From positions 1 to 64,000 of the forward strand of contig JAXDJH010000013.1 of assembly GCA_034663635.1 (NCBI GenBank): DNA of 64,000 bases, given 5' to 3'. The stretch comes from JAXDJH01 sp034663635. GTDB taxonomy: Bacteria; Actinomycetota; CADDZG01; WHSQ01. Under the pieces are notes generated by a model. It was not told the DNA's origin. It did no database searches and saw only the letters and a list, made by a program, of their open reading frames with translations. The position numbers were made by a program, and so were the translations under genes. Below, in pieces: positions 44,901 through 52,843 of this stretch. Numbering within the stretch: the stretch's first letter is position 1; each line of letters starts with the position of its first letter.

Positions 44901-45050
44901 AGCGGCCATCACCGCGGTCTTCCCCGAGCCCGCTCCCGCGATCAGGTAGAGCGGCTCGAGCGGATGCGAGATCGCTCGCCACTGTTCGTCGGTCGGCTCG
45001 TAGCCCTTGAGTGCCGCCTTGATCGCGTCGGACTTGCGGGGATCGCTCAT
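41907..45050 (-). CDS. adnB: AdnB-like helicase-nuclease subunit (active motor)
   Basis: 1047 residues from the ATG at 45050, which overlaps the adnA stop (ATGA). Superfamily 1 motifs are intact: AGAGSGKT (Lys44), LTFTNKAA, LLDEYQDTN (full DExQ Walker B), VGDARQAIFAWRGA, SENFRSG, MTVHSAKGLEF and FYVALTRAK. The C-terminal nuclease has the core EIVDFKTG followed by LDQLAIYAKAL; there is no iron-sulfur cysteine cluster. In mycobacterial AdnAB, AdnB supplies the 3'-strand-tracking motor for double-strand-break resection, consistent with the intact ATPase here and the degenerate one in AdnA. Confidence 0.92.
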   Translation of the reverse strand: MSDPRKSDAIKAALKGYEPTDEQWRAISHPLEPLYLIAGAGSGKTAVMAARIAWALENQPFSPSQILGLTFTNKAAGELQERVRLALAGLHDETGEDVTIQTYNAFAAGIVRDNGLLVGVEPEAGLLSEAQQWQLVLSCLDELPPFDALEIRSSYVVRSILGLAGSVADHMANLGDIEASADRMLSLPNLDDKVADAAAKRKELVRAVAGYVKAKHRASRIDFGDQVTKAVDVLTLNEEVRDSYRRRYPFVLLDEYQDTNVVQRKMLQALIGVGGAVTAVGDARQAIFAWRGATMYNLIGFPDDFPRSNGLRYEPVSLSENFRSGSNILDVANAIVEPIDASRRPGDPLRAVPGNGEGHVQIGLFTDERAEANWIAARCEELHGTPTAEGREPVAWSDIAILVRRKAAMDMLLQALEEREIPVEVVGLGGLLKTPEVTEVVAWLRSLESKPGANRWLARMLLGPRWRISYRDLSLLAHWATSQNWDLRMRLAGGDEELARDMEPGDVGYSLAEALTHLDEIEHLGAEAKTRLSAFAERLSAMRKKSNAPLLELVQEIIRRGGIADALDSSSSRAAPAAKQNISNFLDQVASFAPVEGEATLRSFIAYLDAAADAEETLEATQPADQDSVKLMTVHSAKGLEFECVFVPSVAASANRHGEKVWSIFPNTTAPNPLTSYSELPYEVREDAEHLPSFEGKLADFQKAVKERVIEDERRLFYVALTRAKQRLAVTASWWYGRDKREKGSSQFWDELDALEERGLLEVVERAELPEANPLFEAMKDRAVWPPSPRVGAIDPLFPQGWGSAADEVVGGATSIEQLVGALDEAGRTTAAELSQIHDRDLDVISSALGAEPPAQPRVPDILSATSLVRLNESDITAWDLVRPLPDRPTTARRMGTEVHRLIEENSRGMSPFADETELDEPSKMAEPSRITELLDNWRESGYAERRIAELPSGEPMVELPFSLRFNGQIVRGRIDAVYERDEGGLEIVDFKTGARFEPPELDQLAIYAKALKANGLLTDNASVKLTYLFLDGDAPVSRTLDPAEIP

Positions 45051-48000
45051 GCCGGCAACTCCTTGCCTTCGGACCACAGTGGGCAGAGCGGCTTGAACTT
45101 GCACCACTGGCAATCGGCTTCGGGGCTTGGCGCGAAGTTCTCGGCCAGCACACCTTCGATCAGCCCCGGCAGTCGTTCGATCGCCTTTTCAGCTTCTTCC
45201 GGGGTCTGGCATCGCTTCGAGATCCCCTTGCTGCTGGGAGGAACGCGCGGGTAGATGAGTTGCATCGAGGACGGTGCACCCAGTTCCGCCAGCTCGGGTA
45301 CCGAGGTGACGGCCAGGTGATAGATCGCGAGCTGCAGAGACTCTTTAGCCTCGTCCCAACCGATCTCGCTGCGTGACGTCTTGTAGTCGCTGACCACGAG
45401 GTTCTTCCCGATCTTGTCGATCCTGTCGATGCGGCCGGTGATCCGGTGTCCGTGGAAGTCGACTTTGAATGGAGTCTCGGCGAGGACGGACTGGCCCGGC
45501 TTGAGGAACTGGATATAGCGATCGAGCATGACCTCGCCATCGCGATGGAATTGACGGGACATCGCCTTGTTCGGAAACACCGATTCATCGAACAGTTCTT
45601 CGTATCGGGCGAACATCTGCTCGCGATTGTTGAGCTTGCCGAGCTCGACCTCTTCGAACACTTTGTGGATCCATGACCCGAACGCCATGTTGTGGCTCGA
45701 TTCCGGATCGAGACCCAGCACCACCGAAAACAGGTACTGCAGGCCGCAGTTGTCGTAGGTGGAGATGCGCGAGTACGAGGTTCGAAGCTTGTCCAGCGGC
45801 AGATCGTCGTTGGCATCGCCGGTCTGCTCGCGGATCGAGAGGTCGCCCTCGGTCCAATCCCACCGCCACCACCACTCGGACGGCCGAGCCCCTGCGCACG
45901 AGGGATCGAGCTCGTTGATGCGCGCGATCGCGGCGAGGGCCGCGATGCGTTCGGCCGGCGACGCAGTCGTCTGAGCCAGGGTGCGGCGGTGCCTGGCAGC
46001 GGCCTCGGAGAACGTAAGAGGCGGCAGATCCGTTGTCTTCTCGACCTCGGGGACCTCGCCCACCAGCTCCTCCAGGAAGCGACTCGGCTCGCCGCGCCGG
46101 GTCGGACCGGGCGACGTCGTGACGATGCAGCGCTTCTTGGCGCGCGTGAGCGCGACGTAGAAGACGCGTCGATCCTCCGACTCGTTGCGGCGCGACCGCT
46201 TAACCGGGTCTGCTTCGTCGAGCACGTAGGGATCGAACAGCCCCGTCGCGCGCCGGCCCTTGGGGATCGACCCTTCGACCGCGCCCGCGACCGCAACCAC
46301 GGACCACTCCTTGCCTTTCGCGCCGTGGAACGACACGACGTTGACGCCGGCCCCCGAGCGCTCCGGCGGCAACCATGGGTCGGAGCCGAAATCGGCCCGC
46401 CCGATGGCGTCGAGGTACTCCTCGAACGTTCCGGTTCCTCGCCGCCTCTCGACGAAGCGGCCGAGAGCACGGGAGAAGGCGACCAGAGCATCGAGATCGC
46501 GGTGGGCGGGACTTTCGAGGTTGTCTCGAGCTTCGCTTTGAAGACGCTTGCAGAGCCGCGATCGCTCCCACACGACCCAGAACGCTTCGTCCGCGGGAGC
46601 GTCCTTCTTCGCGCGCAAGAGATTGCGCATCTCGAGGAGTTCGGAGAGTGTCTCCGAAGTTCCCGGCTCGACTTCGATGTCGTCGGGAAGATCCTCGATC
46701 ACCTCTCCAAGCGGACGGCTGGTCAGACGCGCCACGCGTTCGATCTCGCGCACGGTTCCGTCTTCGAGATCCACGAGTGGCGAACGCAACAGCGCAACGA
46801 GCTCGTCGCGTTCGGGTTGGTCGGCGAAGGAATAACGCGCCAGGTCCGAGAACGCGCGGACGATCGGCTCGCGACCCAGAGGTCGGTCCGGCGCGCTGAT
46901 GGTGAAGGGAACCTCAAGCGAATCGAGAGCACGTTGCAACGGCGGAAGCATCGAGCGAGGCGAAGTGAGAAGGATCGCCATGTCCTCGTAAGGCACCTTC
47001 TCGATCAGATGGGCCATCCGGATCTCGCGCGCTATCGCGTCCACTTCAGACGCGAGGCTGCGGAAATTCCGAACGTCGACCGTTGATTCGCCGGCGAAGT
47101 TCGTAGCGCGGTGTTCTGCCTCGCCGTTGTGCTCGATGAGCCGGAGCGTCGCTTCGCCGAGACCCGGGCCGAGTCGATACGAAGTCGGCAGCGTGACCAC
47201 CGTGTGTTCGCCGAACTCCTTGCCGAACTCGCCGATCCACTCCGGCTCGGCCCCCCTGAACGTCTCGATCGCGGAGTCCGGGTCTCCCGCCAGAACGAGA
47301 GACGTGCTGGCGCTCGTCTGTTCGGCGAGGAAACTGAGCAGTCGCTGCTGCACGAGAGCGAGCTCTTGACCGTCATCGACGAGGACGTGCAGGAACCGCT
47401 TGTGTAGCGAATCGCGAACCTCGTCGTGGTTGGCGACGAGCTCGGCCGCGTCGGCCAAGAGGGTCGGATAGTCCACGCGCGATCGCTGGCGCAACCGCGA
47501 GCGATGCGCCTTGAAGAAGCGAACGATCTCGGCCCACTGCGGGCGGGCCGTGGCGAGGGCATCGAGTTGAACGTTGTCCAGCAGCCGCTGTTCGGCCCGG
47601 ATGCAGAAGTCGACTACCTCGTCGACGAAACCGCGGTTGCGCAGCAAGTGTCCGTGGTGCGGCCAATCGCCGGGGGATTCGCGGTCGTAGAGCTGATCGC
47701 GTACGTCGCCCCACTGCTCGGGACTCGTCAGGAGCACCGGAGGTTCGGGATAAGCGAGCCTGTCGTAGTGACGCGTGACGAGGTGATGAGCGAGTCCGTG
47801 CCACGTGTAGACGGGAACCTCGATCACCGCGTCGAGTCCCTCGTCGAACAGAAGTCGTCGGGTCAGGCGGTCCTGGAGGGCCATCTTCTGGGCCCGGTTT
47901 GGAACGAGGAACAGGATCCGATCGGAACCGAATTCGAGAGCGAGCCGGATGAAGCGCTGTTCGAGACTCTGAGTCTTGCCGGTGCCCGGGCCCCCGAGAG

Positions 48001-48070
48001 CGAGGAGAGCCCCCGAGCCGTGCTCGACGACCCGTCGCTGTTCCTGATCCAGATCCACTATCTCCGCCAT
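45047..48070 (-). CDS. adnA: AdnA-like helicase-nuclease subunit with Fe-S cluster
   Basis: 1007 residues. Walker A GGPGTGKT is intact (Lys32), but the Walker B position reads LVDDGQEL, with Asp-Asp-Gly-Gln instead of DExQ, so ATPase is likely weak. The helicase C-terminal motifs SFHGAKGKEW and FYVALTRAK remain. The nuclease part has GRIDRIDKI and VVSDYKTSR, and the four cysteines of an AddB-type iron-sulfur clasp: one in YDNCGLQ and three in CQWCKFKPLC. In AdnAB, AdnA carries the 5'-strand nuclease and Fe-S module. The order adnA-adnB matches Rv3202c-Rv3201c in M. tuberculosis. Confidence 0.92.
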   Translation of the reverse strand: MAEIVDLDQEQRRVVEHGSGALLALGGPGTGKTQSLEQRFIRLALEFGSDRILFLVPNRAQKMALQDRLTRRLLFDEGLDAVIEVPVYTWHGLAHHLVTRHYDRLAYPEPPVLLTSPEQWGDVRDQLYDRESPGDWPHHGHLLRNRGFVDEVVDFCIRAEQRLLDNVQLDALATARPQWAEIVRFFKAHRSRLRQRSRVDYPTLLADAAELVANHDEVRDSLHKRFLHVLVDDGQELALVQQRLLSFLAEQTSASTSLVLAGDPDSAIETFRGAEPEWIGEFGKEFGEHTVVTLPTSYRLGPGLGEATLRLIEHNGEAEHRATNFAGESTVDVRNFRSLASEVDAIAREIRMAHLIEKVPYEDMAILLTSPRSMLPPLQRALDSLEVPFTISAPDRPLGREPIVRAFSDLARYSFADQPERDELVALLRSPLVDLEDGTVREIERVARLTSRPLGEVIEDLPDDIEVEPGTSETLSELLEMRNLLRAKKDAPADEAFWVVWERSRLCKRLQSEARDNLESPAHRDLDALVAFSRALGRFVERRRGTGTFEEYLDAIGRADFGSDPWLPPERSGAGVNVVSFHGAKGKEWSVVAVAGAVEGSIPKGRRATGLFDPYVLDEADPVKRSRRNESEDRRVFYVALTRAKKRCIVTTSPGPTRRGEPSRFLEELVGEVPEVEKTTDLPPLTFSEAAARHRRTLAQTTASPAERIAALAAIARINELDPSCAGARPSEWWWRWDWTEGDLSIREQTGDANDDLPLDKLRTSYSRISTYDNCGLQYLFSVVLGLDPESSHNMAFGSWIHKVFEEVELGKLNNREQMFARYEELFDESVFPNKAMSRQFHRDGEVMLDRYIQFLKPGQSVLAETPFKVDFHGHRITGRIDRIDKIGKNLVVSDYKTSRSEIGWDEAKESLQLAIYHLAVTSVPELAELGAPSSMQLIYPRVPPSSKGISKRCQTPEEAEKAIERLPGLIEGVLAENFAPSPEADCQWCKFKPLCPLWSEGKELPA

Positions 48071-48113
48071 TGCCTCAACCTAGCAATGGCCTGTGACAGG
48101 TTCCGCGACAGAG

Positions 48114-48139
48114 CGAGGAATAGGTTGTGGGAACGCGAA
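48114..48139 (+). promoter_or_regulatory. Bipartite motif, near copy (CGAGGA-N15-GCGAA)
   Basis: CGAGGA (48114-48119), 15-base spacer, exact GCGAA (48135-48139), 16 bases before the ATG of a lipoprotein, in the region divergent from adnA. Confidence 0.4.
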
Positions 48140-48155
48140 TCTTTCTGGGGGTCGG

Positions 48156-49523
48156 ATGAGGGGGCGGGTCCTAGCTGCATGGCTCTGCGCCACCTTTCTG
48201 CTCGCAGGCTGCACCTCAGGAAGCGGTGATCCTCGGCCCCCAGGGGCCGAGAAACCGCCGCTGGGCGTTCCCCGGCACGTTCAGATCCCGAAAGTCAAAA
48301 CCGCACTGAACGTCGACCAGGTGACCCCGTGCCTCGACAAACGGCAGGTGGTCGGCCCCATCTACACGGCCCTGGGCCCCGTCGCCTATGCCGCATCCCA
48401 AGTCGAGTCGACTCGGGAACTCGACTTCACGATCCCCACCAACGTCGACCTCCCCGACGACAAACAGTTCCAGCGTCTCTACAGCGATCAGCCCCCGACT
48501 CGGAGATCCGAAGACTTCGTGACCCGCCGGGTCGCATGGGCTCTGGGGATCACTCCGCACGGTCTCGACGCGGACTACTTCTTACGAGGCGAGGGGTCGA
48601 GCCTTATCGCGGGCTATTACGACCCGACAGACGGTCACATCGTGGTGCGGTCGGACGGAACGTTCGACGACGAGCTCGTAACGCTGACCCACGAGCTCAC
48701 CCACGCAGCGACCGACGAGCTGTTCGGATTCTCCGCGGACACGAGGGGGCGGATGATCGACGACCTGGCTCTGGCAGAGAACGCGGTGATCGAGGGAGAC
48801 GCGACCCTGGTCGCGGCTCGTTACCTGTCGCGGGTCGCGGCGGCCGAGCCGATGCACAGGTTCATCGAAGCCAGCCTCGGCTCGCGGGCCTACAAGAACC
48901 AGCGCGACGCCGGGGTCCCCCATGTAGTTCTCGAGAACTTCTCGTGGCCTTATCAATGGGGGCTCGCGTTCGTCTGCAAGATCTACAGAGAGCGCGGGTG
49001 GACGGGCGTGAACCGTTTGTACGAACATCCCGTGGACGACAGTGCAGAGATCATGTTTCCGGATCGCTATTTGAACGGGGAGAAGCCGGAGACGCCGCCT
49101 GCGCTCGGCGAGCTCGGCGCTCCATGGGCCCGATCGGCCCAGGCCCAACTCGGGGCGGCCCATCTCAAAGCGCTCTTTGAAGCGCCGGGCGATGTCGAGG
49201 GCCGCGCACTTTCGGACCCACTGGGCCGGGCGGCCGCGTGGAACGGTGGTGGATACGAGCTCTGGGTCGACTCGGACACCCAGGACGCGGCACTCGGCGT
49301 CGCTCTGGTCGAGCACCGGGGCTTCCACAACGTCTTGTGCGAGTCCATGCACAACTGGTACAGAGCCGCCTTCTTCGATGCCAAAGCCGACGTGGTCGCC
49401 CGCTACACGGTTGCTTACGACGACGAAGACCAGAGCGCTTTCATCTCGTGCTCCGGCCGGCAGATCCGGATCGGTATCGGGCCCGACCCCGACACCGCCC
49501 GGGCGGTGTCCGGCTACGAGTAG
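48156..49523 (+). CDS. Putative zincin lipoprotein
   Basis: 455 residues from the ATG at 48156. The lipobox LLAGC puts the lipid on Cys19. Zinc-protease-like residues: HELTHAATDELFG with His179, Glu180 and His183, then AENAVIEGDATLVAARY, where Glu213 in EGDA is placed as in gluzincins about 30 residues later. A later SMHNWYRAAFF segment is conserved-looking. It therefore reads as a cell-surface gluzincin-like metalloprotease with no close named family. Five or more cysteines are present. It is divergent from adnA; a degenerate bipartite motif lies in its leader. Confidence 0.75.
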   Translation: MRGRVLAAWLCATFLLAGCTSGSGDPRPPGAEKPPLGVPRHVQIPKVKTALNVDQVTPCLDKRQVVGPIYTALGPVAYAASQVESTRELDFTIPTNVDLPDDKQFQRLYSDQPPTRRSEDFVTRRVAWALGITPHGLDADYFLRGEGSSLIAGYYDPTDGHIVVRSDGTFDDELVTLTHELTHAATDELFGFSADTRGRMIDDLALAENAVIEGDATLVAARYLSRVAAAEPMHRFIEASLGSRAYKNQRDAGVPHVVLENFSWPYQWGLAFVCKIYRERGWTGVNRLYEHPVDDSAEIMFPDRYLNGEKPETPPALGELGAPWARSAQAQLGAAHLKALFEAPGDVEGRALSDPLGRAAAWNGGGYELWVDSDTQDAALGVALVEHRGFHNVLCESMHNWYRAAFFDAKADVVARYTVAYDDEDQSAFISCSGRQIRIGIGPDPDTARAVSGYE

Positions 49524-49585
49524 CCACCCGGGCGAGGTTTGAGCAGGTCCCCAAGCGGCAAATCAAGCCTTTAGGGACCTTTCGG

Positions 49586-49612
49586 GCAGGAGACGGGCCC
49601 CCGCAGGGCGAA
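49586..49612 (+). promoter_or_regulatory. Bipartite motif GCAGGA-N16-GCGAA (copy 2)
   Basis: Exact GCAGGA at 49586-49591, 16-base GC-rich spacer, exact GCGAA at 49608-49612, 36 bases before the ATG of an exported beta-helix protein. Upstream, AGGTCCC (49547-49553) and GGGACCT (49574-49580) form a further 7-bp inverted repeat. Confidence 0.6.
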
Positions 49613-49637
49613 AGTTGCTAACTAGAGCAAGCATCCA

Positions 49638-49647
49638 AGGGGGCCCC
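49638..49647 (+). promoter_or_regulatory. AGGGGGCCCC palindrome/ribosome-binding site one base before start
   Basis: Identical in sequence and placement to the element at 31698. Both genes also have the bipartite motif 36-39 bases upstream of the start, so the whole leader layout is shared. Confidence 0.4.
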
Positions 49648-49648
49648 A

Positions 49649-51328
49649 ATGCGGAAGTCGCTTCATCTCGTTTCGATTCTCGTCGGACTTCTGGTCGTCG
49701 TGGCCGGGACGGTCCCAGCCGGCGCCCACGCCGAGCGACCCGCCGAGTTCCCCGACGGCTCGGGGTCCGTCCCCAAATACCGTCCGATGGTCGCGGATAA
49801 CCATCTCGTGGTGTGTAAGTCCAGCAGCGGCAAGGCGATCGCCAAGATCAAAGACGCTGAGTTGAAGGCGATCAACGAAGGCCTACTTGCAGAGTGTGGA
49901 TTCGCTCACGTGCAAGATGCCGTCAACGCGGTTAAGGAACGCGGCTCGACGATCTACATCCTGCCCGGCACCTACAAAGAGGATCCGTACCGAGACGTCC
50001 CTAAGTGCGCGGAGGACCTACCCCAGAAAGAGGACGGGGCCACGGGCGCACCGATCCTCACTTACAAAGAGCAGCTCTTCTGTCCGCAAGCTCAGAACTT
50101 GATCGGCGTGTTCGGCGACATCAACCCAGACGACGACAAGCGCGAGTGCGACGCCCCCGTTTGTGACCTTCAGATCGAAGGAACCGGAGACGACCCCGGC
50201 GACGTCTTGATCACCGGCGGCTTCGACAAGGACGGCAACTTCTCGAAGCTGAACGGCATCCGCGGTGACCGCTCGGATGGCCTCTACATGAGGAACTTCA
50301 CCATCGAGCTGTTCGAGTTCAACGCCATCTACGTTCTGGAGACCGACGGCTTCGTCATCGACGACGTCGTTTCGCGTTACAACGACGAGTACGGCTTCCT
50401 CACGTTCGCGGTCGATCATGGTGTCTACAAGAACTGCGACGGCTACAACAACGGGGACTCACTGATCTATCCGGGCTCGGCCTCCGATGTGAATGCCGGC
50501 TCCACAGAGTACTCACAGACGAAGCGCTGGTCGATCGAGATCTTCAACTGCACGAGCCATCACAATGCTCTCGGTTACTCCGGAACCGCGGGGAACTCCG
50601 TCTATGTGCACGACAACAAGTTCTTCGCCAACCAGACGGGCATCGCCACCGACTCGCTCTACCCGAACCACCCCGGTCTGCCTCAGGACCACGGTTGGTT
50701 CACGGAAAACGAGATCTACTCGAACAACACGAACTACACGGAGAAGTACGTCCAATCGGGGATCTGCGACAAGCCTCCGGCAGAGCGCGGCTACAAGCCT
50801 CCAAAGAACAAGAAACCGTGGGAGGGAACCGTCTGTCCCGTCGTCCCGGCCCCCGTTGGAACTGGGATGGTCATCGCCGGAGGGAACTACAACCTCCTGC
50901 AGGCGAACCGCGTATGGGACAACTGGCGGACGGGTTTCATGTTGCTCAGCGCGCCCGCCCCGCTCCGTGAGGAGTACGACCCCAACAAGGCGTTCGACAC
51001 ATCGCACCACAACAAGTACATCGACAACATCATGGGCATCGCCCTGAATGGAAAAGCAGATCTCAACGGCACAGACTTCTGGTGGGACGACACCGGCGTG
51101 GGGAACTGCTGGGAGAACAACGTCGGCGATAAAGAGCTCGGGGTGAGGAGCAACACCCTCTATCCGGGCGGCCTACCCGACTGCGAGGTCTCCGGCGGTT
51201 CGGCGGGTCTACCGGCCAATCCCTACAAGCAGGGACAGGTCCTCACTTGCGCTCTTTACGATCGGAACGACTCGTTCTGGCGGGACCCCCCTGCATGCAC
51301 CTTTTACGACACGCCCGCAGAGCCTTAG
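49649..51328 (+). CDS. Exported right-handed parallel beta-helix protein
   Basis: 559 residues. The signal peptide is MRKSLHLVSILVGLLVVVAGTVPAGAHA. Repeating coils rich in Asn, Gly and aromatic residues indicate a parallel beta-helix: LYMRNFTIELFEFNAIYVLE, FVIDDVVSRYNDEYGFLTF, IEIFNCTSHHNALGYSG and NSVYVHDNKFFANQTGIA. AHVQDAVNAV and IYILPGTY near the N-terminus are the usual entry of pectate-lyase-like helices. No lyase catalytic residues could be identified, so polysaccharide binding or cleavage is only inferred. At least ten cysteines suggest disulfides. It is monocistronic with a structured leader. Confidence 0.85.
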   Translation: MRKSLHLVSILVGLLVVVAGTVPAGAHAERPAEFPDGSGSVPKYRPMVADNHLVVCKSSSGKAIAKIKDAELKAINEGLLAECGFAHVQDAVNAVKERGSTIYILPGTYKEDPYRDVPKCAEDLPQKEDGATGAPILTYKEQLFCPQAQNLIGVFGDINPDDDKRECDAPVCDLQIEGTGDDPGDVLITGGFDKDGNFSKLNGIRGDRSDGLYMRNFTIELFEFNAIYVLETDGFVIDDVVSRYNDEYGFLTFAVDHGVYKNCDGYNNGDSLIYPGSASDVNAGSTEYSQTKRWSIEIFNCTSHHNALGYSGTAGNSVYVHDNKFFANQTGIATDSLYPNHPGLPQDHGWFTENEIYSNNTNYTEKYVQSGICDKPPAERGYKPPKNKKPWEGTVCPVVPAPVGTGMVIAGGNYNLLQANRVWDNWRTGFMLLSAPAPLREEYDPNKAFDTSHHNKYIDNIMGIALNGKADLNGTDFWWDDTGVGNCWENNVGDKELGVRSNTLYPGGLPDCEVSGGSAGLPANPYKQGQVLTCALYDRNDSFWRDPPACTFYDTPAEP

Positions 51329-51337
51329 ACCACAGGA

Positions 51338-52426
51338 TCAGTCACAGCCCTCTAGCACGAATAGGAACCGCGCCCCGATGGGGTCTGCGTGTTCGTACCG
51401 GATGGTGCCGTTGTGGGCTTCAACGAGTCCCTTGGTGATGGCCAGCCCAAGGCCGGAGCCACCGTGGCCTATTGCTGTGGACGCCCGTTGGAACGGTTCG
51501 AAGAGATGCTGTAGGTAGTCCTCGGGGAGGCCGGGGCCGTCGTCTTCTACACAAATCGCGACCGTCGAGCCCTTGTCTTCCGCATCGATCTTGATGTTGG
51601 CGCCCCCGTACTTATAGGCGTTGGAGATCAGGTTGGTGAGCACCTGTTGGAGACGGATCGCGTCGGCCATGACCTCCACAGCTTCGTCGACACTCACCTC
51701 GACGTTTTTTCCTTCGGGTCGGACGAGGACTGCGAGCGTCTCATCCACCACGTTCCTGAGACATTGCTTCTTCATTTCGATCGAGAACCGCGCGCTGCGC
51801 ACCCTTGAGAGGTCGAGCAGGTCTCTGATGAGCGTCTGTGCTCTCTCGGTCTGACGCACCAGTAGCTCGACCGCCTTACGGGACCTTTCGGGGAGCTGAT
51901 CCAGGTCCATCTGAAGTAGCTGGGACGCCCCGGAGATCGTGGTCAATGGATTCTTCAGCTCGTGCGCGACGAGGTTAACGAATTCCGTTCGTCCGAGTTC
52001 TTCCCGCATGGTGTCCAACTCGAGTCGCTGGCTCACGTCGCGGCCCACAACCGATGCCCCGATGATGGTTCCGTCGGCCGAGCGTAGGGGAGAAACCGTC
52101 AGCGAGACCGCTACCCGTTGTCCATCCTTCCGGACCCGCTCGGTTTCGTAATGCTCGATGCGCTCCCCATCAAGGATCCGTCCAAGGATGACTCGTTCTT
52201 CCCCCCGGTGATCGTCGGGGATAAGGATTTTGACGTCGCGGCCGATCGCTTCCTCAGCCGTGTAGCCGTAAATGCGCTCCGCAGAGTGGTTCCAGCTTGT
52301 GATGATCGCTTCGGAATCCTTGGAGTAGATGGCGTCGTCGGACGACTCGACGATCGCCGCGAGACGCTCTTCAGCATCCGCGAAAGCAGGACGACCTAGT
52401 CGATCCTGCTCGTGAGACTCCGCCAT
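51338..52426 (-). CDS. PAS-domain sensor histidine kinase, cytosolic
   Basis: 362 residues without a transmembrane helix. The PAS domain (about 20-135) reads IVESSDDAIYSKDSEAIITSWNHSAE up to a PAC part with SVVGRDVSQR. The HisKA motif is VAHELKNPLTTISGASQLL with His155. The ATPase has LTNLISNAYKYGG (N box), VEDDGPGLPEDY (G1) and GSGLGLAITKGLVEAH (G2). There is no response-regulator gene next to it, so it is an orphan kinase in this window. It reads away from the beta-helix gene's end (convergent, 9 bases between). Confidence 0.93.
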   Translation of the reverse strand: MAESHEQDRLGRPAFADAEERLAAIVESSDDAIYSKDSEAIITSWNHSAERIYGYTAEEAIGRDVKILIPDDHRGEERVILGRILDGERIEHYETERVRKDGQRVAVSLTVSPLRSADGTIIGASVVGRDVSQRLELDTMREELGRTEFVNLVAHELKNPLTTISGASQLLQMDLDQLPERSRKAVELLVRQTERAQTLIRDLLDLSRVRSARFSIEMKKQCLRNVVDETLAVLVRPEGKNVEVSVDEAVEVMADAIRLQQVLTNLISNAYKYGGANIKIDAEDKGSTVAICVEDDGPGLPEDYLQHLFEPFQRASTAIGHGGSGLGLAITKGLVEAHNGTIRYEHADPIGARFLFVLEGCD

Positions 52427-52462
52427 CCGTCACTCCCCGACTGTCGTGTACAGCCGGTCATC

Positions 52463-52840
52463 CTAGTGGCGTGCCCCCTGGGGATCCGCGGATTCGTTGA
52501 AGATGGGCGCCATCCTGATCTCCATAGATGTCTTCTCTTCATCCAATCGGCGCTCGGTCCATATCGGTTCGTCCGGATATGCGTCGACCGGTTCGTTTGT
52601 CGCTTGTATCCAAAAGACCACTGCGTCGGCCCATCGTTCTTCCAACAGAGCTTCCCGAACCTGCTGCAGTACTCCGGCCTCCTCCAGCACCTCGGGGTCG
52701 GCCTGCGCGACGAGTTCCAGAGCGAGCAACCGGCTGAGGACGTCGGAGGAGCCCGCGAGGAAAACCTGGGGTGGATCGCTCCTCACGATCGCAACCGCCA
52801 CTCGTCCCGGCCAACCCGGGCGGATAACGCTTTCGGCCAT
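52463..52840 (-). CDS. Hypothetical protein at the end of the methyltransferase locus
   Basis: 125 residues, no signal peptide, acidic. It starts MAESVIRPGWPGRVAVAIVRSDPPQVF, and then has a helical centre (LSRLLALELVAQADPEVLEEAGVLQQVREALLEERW cut into two helices) and an aromatic AVVFWIQATNEPVDAYPDE segment. No family is recognised. It begins three bases after the methyltransferase stop, so it is co-transcribed and may be an accessory, specificity or inhibitory factor of that system; this is inference from position. Confidence 0.65.
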   Translation of the reverse strand: MAESVIRPGWPGRVAVAIVRSDPPQVFLAGSSDVLSRLLALELVAQADPEVLEEAGVLQQVREALLEERWADAVVFWIQATNEPVDAYPDEPIWTERRLDEEKTSMEIRMAPIFNESADPQGARH

Positions 52841-52843
52841 CGT

